From: a virus
Reading direction: 5' to 3' (one strand)
IMG/VR virus record: IMGVR_UViG_3300030339_000119
Location: 1 to 38,555 of that record
DNA: 38,555 nt
Of the stretch, positions 34,063 to 38,555 are shown in pieces. A model generated the notes under the pieces. The model saw only the letters and a program-made list of their open reading frames with translations. It was not told where the DNA came from and did not search any database. The position numbers were made by a program, and so were the translations under genes. The first letter of the stretch is position 1. Each line of letters begins with the position of its first letter.

Positions 34063-34500
34063 ATGGCTAGTATTAGTAAACAAACTGCACATGCAGGGCA
34101 TACTATAAAACTAAAAATAGGTGGTGTAGAAGTCGGAAGAGCACAGTCTGTAGACGGTAAGCGTTCTTTCGGTCAAGAAGGCCAGTATGAAATAGGCTCT
34201 ATTATGCCACAAGAGCATGTACCATTGAAGTATGATGGCACAGTGTCCCTTGATAAATTTAAGATTAGAACTAAGTCTTTAAAAGATTTAGGGCTAGCTG
34301 CACTAGGTGTAGGTATCTTAAATATGGGTGTAATTGATATTGAGATTACAGACAGATTCACAAATGACATAGTAGTAGTTTACAGAGGTTGTTCACTTAA
34401 TGACTATTCTGAGAACTTTAAAGCTAATGCTATAGCAGGTGAAAATGCCACATGGTCTTACTTAGCAGCTGACCAAGGAACTGCCGAATCAGTTTCGTAG
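34063..34500 (+). CDS. Tail tube protein
   Basis: 145 aa, AAAGGAGGT site. Place directly after sheath, and size. The beta pattern fits XkdM-like tube proteins: an opening HTIKLKIGGVEVGRAQSVD, a KYDGTVSLDKFKI strand, and a closing FTNDIVVVYRGCSLNDYSENF with ATWSYLA. Stacked hexamers form the inner tube. Confidence 0.85.
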   Translation: MASISKQTAHAGHTIKLKIGGVEVGRAQSVDGKRSFGQEGQYEIGSIMPQEHVPLKYDGTVSLDKFKIRTKSLKDLGLAALGVGILNMGVIDIEITDRFTNDIVVVYRGCSLNDYSENFKANAIAGENATWSYLAADQGTAESVS

Positions 34501-34528
34501 GTATCCTACAGGGTATTTTAATTTTAAT

Positions 34529-34558
34529 AGCCTCTACCTTTTTGGTGGAGGCTGTTTT
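34529..34558 (+). terminator. Intrinsic terminator after the tail tube gene
   Basis: A 10-bp stem (34529-34538 with 34544-34553, one G-U), loop TTTTT, then GTTTT. It starts with AGCCTCTAC like the UNCG hairpins but has a U-run. Confidence 0.82.
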
Positions 34559-34607
34559 ATAATCTAATTATGGTAAATATATAAAAATATGAAGGAGCTG
34601 GTTAACA

Positions 34608-35054
34608 ATGGAAAAGGCACAAAATGCAGAAAATATGGAAATAGTAAAAAAACTTATGGAAAATGCAGAGCAAGTTAGATTAGGTAGTGAAGCGCAAGAA
34701 GGTATACGTATAGACTATATGTCATTATATGGTAATAAGTATGAAGGCACCGTAGTATTCAAAAGACCTAGCATGAAGGACTATATGAGAATGGGAGCTC
34801 TAAAATCAGAGTACTTAAGACTCAATGGTGTAGTAAATATTAACCTAGTAGATAGTAGTATAAAGGAAATGGCTCAAGTTATGGCTACTCTTACAGTGCT
34901 GCTAGTTAAGCGTCCTGAGTGGCTAATGAAGCTTGAAGAAGTAGAAGAACTTGATATGCTATTCCATGTATTTGCAAAGTACGAGGTATGGGAAAACTCC
35001 TTTCGTAAACCACGTGAGACAGAACCTACAGGAAATAGCGGAGTTACCGAGTGA
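34608..35054 (+). CDS. Tail assembly chaperone, short form (G-like)
   Basis: 148 aa; GAAGGAG lies ~15 nt before the ATG with ribosome site AAGGAGCTGG. It sits between tail tube and tape measure, the place of the chaperone pair. The protein is helical with a VVFKRPSMKDYMRMG segment and ends in a different frame from the extension that follows. The T-domain frame is +1 (or -2) to this one, so a frameshift is expected. Chaperones coat the tape measure during tail assembly. Confidence 0.65.
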   Translation: MEKAQNAENMEIVKKLMENAEQVRLGSEAQEGIRIDYMSLYGNKYEGTVVFKRPSMKDYMRMGALKSEYLRLNGVVNINLVDSSIKEMAQVMATLTVLLVKRPEWLMKLEEVEELDMLFHVFAKYEVWENSFRKPRETEPTGNSGVTE

Positions 35055-35337
35055 GCGTAAACTTTGGACGCTAAGGAAGTTTTATGCAGGTAACGGTGGC
35101 TGCCTGCCCCCTACTGACCCTAGAATACTAAGTATGACACCAGAACAAATAGACCTAGAGTTTACACATATGGCAGTGGACCAAAGGCTTAGTGACGAGG
35201 CTAGTGGTAATAAAGTATACGAAGATGCAGAATATGAGAACTATGACAAGGACACTGATGATATGGATGATAAACTATCAGATATGCCTAAAATAAACTA
35301 CAATAGTGATAGTGATAGTTGGCAGGATGTAGACTAA
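34951..35337 (+). CDS. Tail assembly chaperone extension (T-like), reached by frameshift
   Basis: Open from 34945 in the next frame; the only start codons (TTG 34951, GTG at 35014) have no ribosome site. From about QEIAELPSERKLW on it looks like a real protein: an acidic tail follows and the stop is 19 nt before the tape measure start. A shift at the UUU-C site (35001-35004) would give a 242-aa fused product. Confidence 0.6.
   Translation: MICYSMYLQSTRYGKTPFVNHVRQNLQEIAELPSERKLWTLRKFYAGNGGCLPPTDPRILSMTPEQIDLEFTHMAVDQRLSDEASGNKVYEDAEYENYDKDTDDMDDKLSDMPKINYNSDSDSWQDVD
35001..35004 (+). promoter_or_regulatory. Candidate +1 frameshift site TTT-C
   Basis: In-frame TTT followed by C: a Phe tRNA (GAA anticodon) could slip from UUU to UUC, a better pair, giving NSF then VNHVRQ. 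This is the best site I see in the overlap, chosen on pairing logic only. Confidence 0.35.
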
Positions 35338-35356
35338 TTAATAGGGGGTGAGAATT

Positions 35357-38300
35357 ATGGCAACGTCAGAACAGTCCATAAGAGTTTCAGCCAAAGGTGA
35401 ATTTACGCAGCTAGAACGTAGCCTAAAAGACCTTAAAGGTGACCTTAAAGGCGTTATGGGTGAAATAGACAAAGGCGCACGGAAGGGTGGAATTTTTGAC
35501 GATTCATCTTTCCGTGCGCTTGACACGTTTAAGCAGCGTTTTAAGGGCACTATGGATGAGGTAAACGGTCAGTTCAAAAAGCAAAATGATATAATAGACG
35601 ACCTCACAGATAAAATGCGGTCTGCTAATATGGTCGATAAGATAGAAATTAATGATAAAATCAAAGCCAGGGAAAAAGAGCTAGATGTACTAAGAAGACA
35701 AGTCTTTGAGGTAGAAAAGCTATATAAGAAAAGGGACTCAGAGGCGAACAAATTTGAGTTTAAAGTACCAGGTAGTGGCAGCTCAGGTAGTGGCTCAGGC
35801 TCTTCAAGCGGCGGCGGTGGTAATAGCTTTTCAGCTGGGGCTATAACTAGCGCACTGGGTGGTGCAATCAGTAAAATTGGTAGCATTGCAGGCACTGTAG
35901 GTAAGTTTACCTTAGGCTTAGCAGGTCTTGGAAGTCTTATGTCAATGGCTACAGATGCATACCAAATTGCATACCAAAGGCAGGTAGGCTCGTTAGACCT
36001 AGCACAACGTATCAGAGGCTATAGCTATAACGGCTCTGCAGTCGATATGTACAAGCAAGCAGCAAATACAGGTAGAAGAAGCAATATGGGATACACTGAG
36101 TCAGAGTCCTGGGCACTTCAAGATGCTTACAGCTCAAGAGGTGGCGCTCTCGGTGCTAACCAACAATATGGCTTACAAATGTTTTCCAGAGGCTATGGTT
36201 TAGACTCAGCTCAAGTAGGTAGTAGCATAGGGGGCATTAAACAGCTAGGTGGTGTTACACAGCCTAAAGAATTTGCAGATATGATAGCAGGCTCTGTAAG
36301 CCAATCAGGTATGCTTCCCCGTATTATGGAGGTTATGCAAGCACATACGTCCTTGCTTAGCAATATCAATACAACCTTTAAAGATGGAAGCTCCTCTCAA
36401 ATACTAGCCTATCAGACTACTTTAGATAGGATAGGTAACGAGAACGGCATGACTAAGCTTACAGGGCAACAAGGTGCTAATGTTATCAGTGGCTTAAACG
36501 GTATTTTCCAACCTGATAATGATAAGTGGCAATGGATGGGAATGTCAGCCCTACAAAAGTATAACCCTGGCAAATACGGTGGCATGGGGCTTTATGACTT
36601 GCAATCAAGTTTTGAAGACGGTCTGCAAAATGGAGATAACCTACCAGCTATGGCTCAAGAGCTTAAGCAAATGTCAGGCGGTAATAATGATATATTTAAA
36701 AGAATGATGCAATCCTGGCTTCAAGATGGTGGCTTTAACGCTACTAAGAGTCAGGTTACTGAGCTGGATAAAGTAACCAACGGTTTCTCAGCTTTTGACA
36801 AGACTGCAATTGATAGTGTAATGAGCACTAATGCAGCTACAGACTCTGGGGCTAAGTATACTGCAGAAAGACAAGATGAATACGGCCAGCACATTCTAGA
36901 CGTTGAAGCTAACTTTGATAAGGCACTCGGAGACTTAGGTGAGAAGTTCTTACCTATAATTACAGACCTTAAAGAAGGTGCTACAGGTATTCTTAATGAA
37001 CTTAATGACCATACGCAGTACTTAGATAAGATACTAGAGGGCGTATTAGGCATAGCCGCTATTGTTGCAATAAGTAGCTTAGCAGGTGGGGCAAGTAGTC
37101 TGCTTAGTAAGCTATTTAAGAAAGGTGGTGGCAGTGGTGCGGCTGGTGAAGCTATAGAGGCAACCACTGCAGAGGCCAGTGCTGCTGAAAAAGCTGCAAG
37201 TGGCTACACTCGTAAAGACTTAGAGGAAATAGGGGTAGGCCGAAATGGTAAAGCAGGCGCACTTACTGATACAGAGGTTGCGAAGCTAAAAGAGCTAAGT
37301 GGTGGAGATACCTATGCCCAAGGAAAACTTGAGCAACTATATAGGGCAACAGGTGACATGGAGTCTGTAGAGTATGCAGCCAGTGGAAAAGCAATGCCTA
37401 GTGACCTTATAGATATGATGGCTAGAGGTGACAAAGGTGCTTCAGCAAAATTATCTGCTTACTATGAAAAAACTGGTGACTTGGCTGCAACTATAGACAA
37501 AGGTTCAGCTTTAAGTAAGGGTGTATCCTCCGCAGCAGTAGATGCAGAGTCAAGCAGTGGCCTATTGAGCAAACTCTTAGGTGGCGGTAAAAAAGTACTA
37601 GGTTTTGGTAGTAAAGTGCTAGGTGGGGGTTCCCTGCTAGGCGGTGCTATAGAACTAGGTACCAGCCTATACAGCGGCGAAGGTCTAGGAAGGTCTGCTA
37701 GTAAAGCAGGTGGCACAATGCTAGGGATGGCAGGCGGTGGCATGGCAGGCGGTTCTCTAGGTACTATGCTAGGTGGCGGTATAGGTGCCCTCTTCGGTGG
37801 TGTTGGTGCAATTCCAGGTGCAGCTATAGGTGGCTTTTTAGGGGAGCTCTTAGGCAGTGTAGGTGGTGGTATGGCAGGCTCCCAACTTGGGGGTGGCTTA
37901 TATGATTCACTTAGTGGTAGCAACAGTGCAGCTAGTAAACAAGCCGCTACACAGCTACAAGACTTTGCACAAAAAGGGACCCTTGATATTAGTGGTTTAA
38001 ATACAGAAGGGCTTGCAAAACTAGAAGAACTGAAGTCTCAAGGCCTTCTAAGTTACACAGACTTAGCTAAAAATGGGAAGTTACAAATAACCAATCTATC
38101 TACAGAAGGTGCAACTAGCTTACTTAGCTTGCAGAAAAAAGGTGATGTTTCCTTAATTAGTATGGATAACACCACAGCAACTAAGCTTGCACAGATAAGA
38201 AAAGATTCTAGTGACACAATGGATGACATTTATAAAGAGCATAAAAATATGAGTGCAACAACAACTGGATTTTTTGATAATTTTTGGAATGCTATAAAAG

Positions 38301-38555
38301 GTTTTCTAGGCATTACAAGTCCTGGTAGCTCAAGTAGCTCAGGGGGTAGTCACAATTCAGGGGGTGCGGCAGCACGAACTGGTGGCTCAAGTATAACTGC
38401 AGATACAGACGTAAGAGGTAATACAAACTCAACAACAGCAGGCGCTCTTAACTCATTATTAGGAGGTAAACTTGCAGGCCACGGCCAGGACTTCATGGAT
38501 GCAGGTGCTGCCTATAATATAGACCCTAGCTTCCTAGCCGCTGTATCTATGCATG
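35357..38555 (+). CDS. Tape measure protein (3' end outside window)
   Basis: Starts at ATG behind AGGGGGTGAG, open to the end of the window (1066 residues shown). Residues 70-135 are a coiled coil; a Gly/Ser-rich linker is near 140. Hydrophobic segments ALGGAISKIGSIAGTVGKF and ILEGVLGIAAIVAISSLAGG could span membrane. About residues 750-850 have a long Gly/Ala/Leu-rich zipper. The last visible stretch, HGQDFMDAGAAYNIDPSFLAAVS, reads as the start of a peptidoglycan-cleaving (SLT- or glucosaminidase-like) domain, common in tape measures. The protein fixes tail length and enters the cell envelope with the DNA. Confidence 0.85.
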   Translation, partial: MATSEQSIRVSAKGEFTQLERSLKDLKGDLKGVMGEIDKGARKGGIFDDSSFRALDTFKQRFKGTMDEVNGQFKKQNDIIDDLTDKMRSANMVDKIEINDKIKAREKELDVLRRQVFEVEKLYKKRDSEANKFEFKVPGSGSSGSGSGSSSGGGGNSFSAGAITSALGGAISKIGSIAGTVGKFTLGLAGLGSLMSMATDAYQIAYQRQVGSLDLAQRIRGYSYNGSAVDMYKQAANTGRRSNMGYTESESWALQDAYSSRGGALGANQQYGLQMFSRGYGLDSAQVGSSIGGIKQLGGVTQPKEFADMIAGSVSQSGMLPRIMEVMQAHTSLLSNINTTFKDGSSSQILAYQTTLDRIGNENGMTKLTGQQGANVISGLNGIFQPDNDKWQWMGMSALQKYNPGKYGGMGLYDLQSSFEDGLQNGDNLPAMAQELKQMSGGNNDIFKRMMQSWLQDGGFNATKSQVTELDKVTNGFSAFDKTAIDSVMSTNAATDSGAKYTAERQDEYGQHILDVEANFDKALGDLGEKFLPIITDLKEGATGILNELNDHTQYLDKILEGVLGIAAIVAISSLAGGASSLLSKLFKKGGGSGAAGEAIEATTAEASAAEKAASGYTRKDLEEIGVGRNGKAGALTDTEVAKLKELSGGDTYAQGKLEQLYRATGDMESVEYAASGKAMPSDLIDMMARGDKGASAKLSAYYEKTGDLAATIDKGSALSKGVSSAAVDAESSSGLLSKLLGGGKKVLGFGSKVLGGGSLLGGAIELGTSLYSGEGLGRSASKAGGTMLGMAGGGMAGGSLGTMLGGGIGALFGGVGAIPGAAIGGFLGELLGSVGGGMAGSQLGGGLYDSLSGSNSAASKQAATQLQDFAQKGTLDISGLNTEGLAKLEELKSQGLLSYTDLAKNGKLQITNLSTEGATSLLSLQKKGDVSLISMDNTTATKLAQIRKDSSDTMDDIYKEHKNMSATTTGFFDNFWNAIKGFLGITSPGSSSSSGGSHNSGGAAARTGGSSITADTDVRGNTNSTTAGALNSLLGGKLAGHGQDFMDAGAAYNIDPSFLAAVSMH

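Noticed and set aside
1-38555. Integrase, attachment sites, replication origin, tRNA genes
   Set aside because: Looked for on both strands; nothing recognisable was seen in this window.

Overview
The window is part of a tailed-phage genome with a contractile tail (myovirus), read almost entirely left to right. The host is probably a low-GC Gram-positive bacterium of the Clostridia/Firmicutes type. Reasons for this are AT-rich AGA/CTA-heavy codon use, strong GGAGG-type ribosome sites, SigA-like promoters and a GH25 lysozyme with choline-binding-type repeats, a cell-wall-binding module common in Clostridia and streptococci. No integrase, attachment site, tRNA or CRISPR array was seen, so the lifestyle cannot be settled from this window.

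Layout. 1-8.8 kb: the end of a P-loop polynucleotide kinase-like gene; a GpA-type terminase large subunit split by a group I intron carrying an HNH endonuclease; a protein with a C-terminal Tad2/DUF2829-like domain; two tiny proteins; portal; MuF-like head protein; then an inserted pair made of a minus-strand ribbon-helix-helix protein and a free-standing HNH endonuclease, fired from divergent promoters. 8.8-21.6 kb: two giant multidomain 'polyvalent' proteins. One is ART-like + metallopeptidase + ParB-like. The other is sigma-70-like + SNF2 helicase. Between them lie a minus-strand membrane protein and the GH25 lysozyme. 21.6-25.4 kb: virion surface or glycan-directed proteins (TIM-barrel glycosidase-like, LamG-like, fibre-like). 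25.4-28.8 kb: a structured RNA leader, a protease-scaffold fusion with a nested scaffold start, and the major capsid gene, whose 5' end is frameshifted. 28.8-38.5 kb: head completion/connector genes, a protein built on ten VTPEAAAE repeats, tail sheath, tail tube, a frameshifted tail assembly chaperone, and a tape measure protein that runs off the window.

How the parts fit: kinase/terminase/portal/MuF package DNA. Protease, scaffold and capsid build the head. The two giants carry lysine/alanine-rich, histone-like segments next to enzymatic domains, which fits packaging with the DNA and ejection to act early in the host; this is inference. Sheath, tube, chaperone and tape measure build the tail.

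Most notable points: the intron splits the Walker B Asp-Glu pair of the terminase and its helices can be paired by eye; a possible RNA switch lies before the protease gene; a terminator overlaps a promoter so that only upstream transcripts should stop; the capsid and tail-chaperone genes both need the same +1 (or -2) frame change; GATC is almost absent (two sites) and CCGG appears absent (counts by eye); and a sigma-like region sits inside a probable ejected protein.
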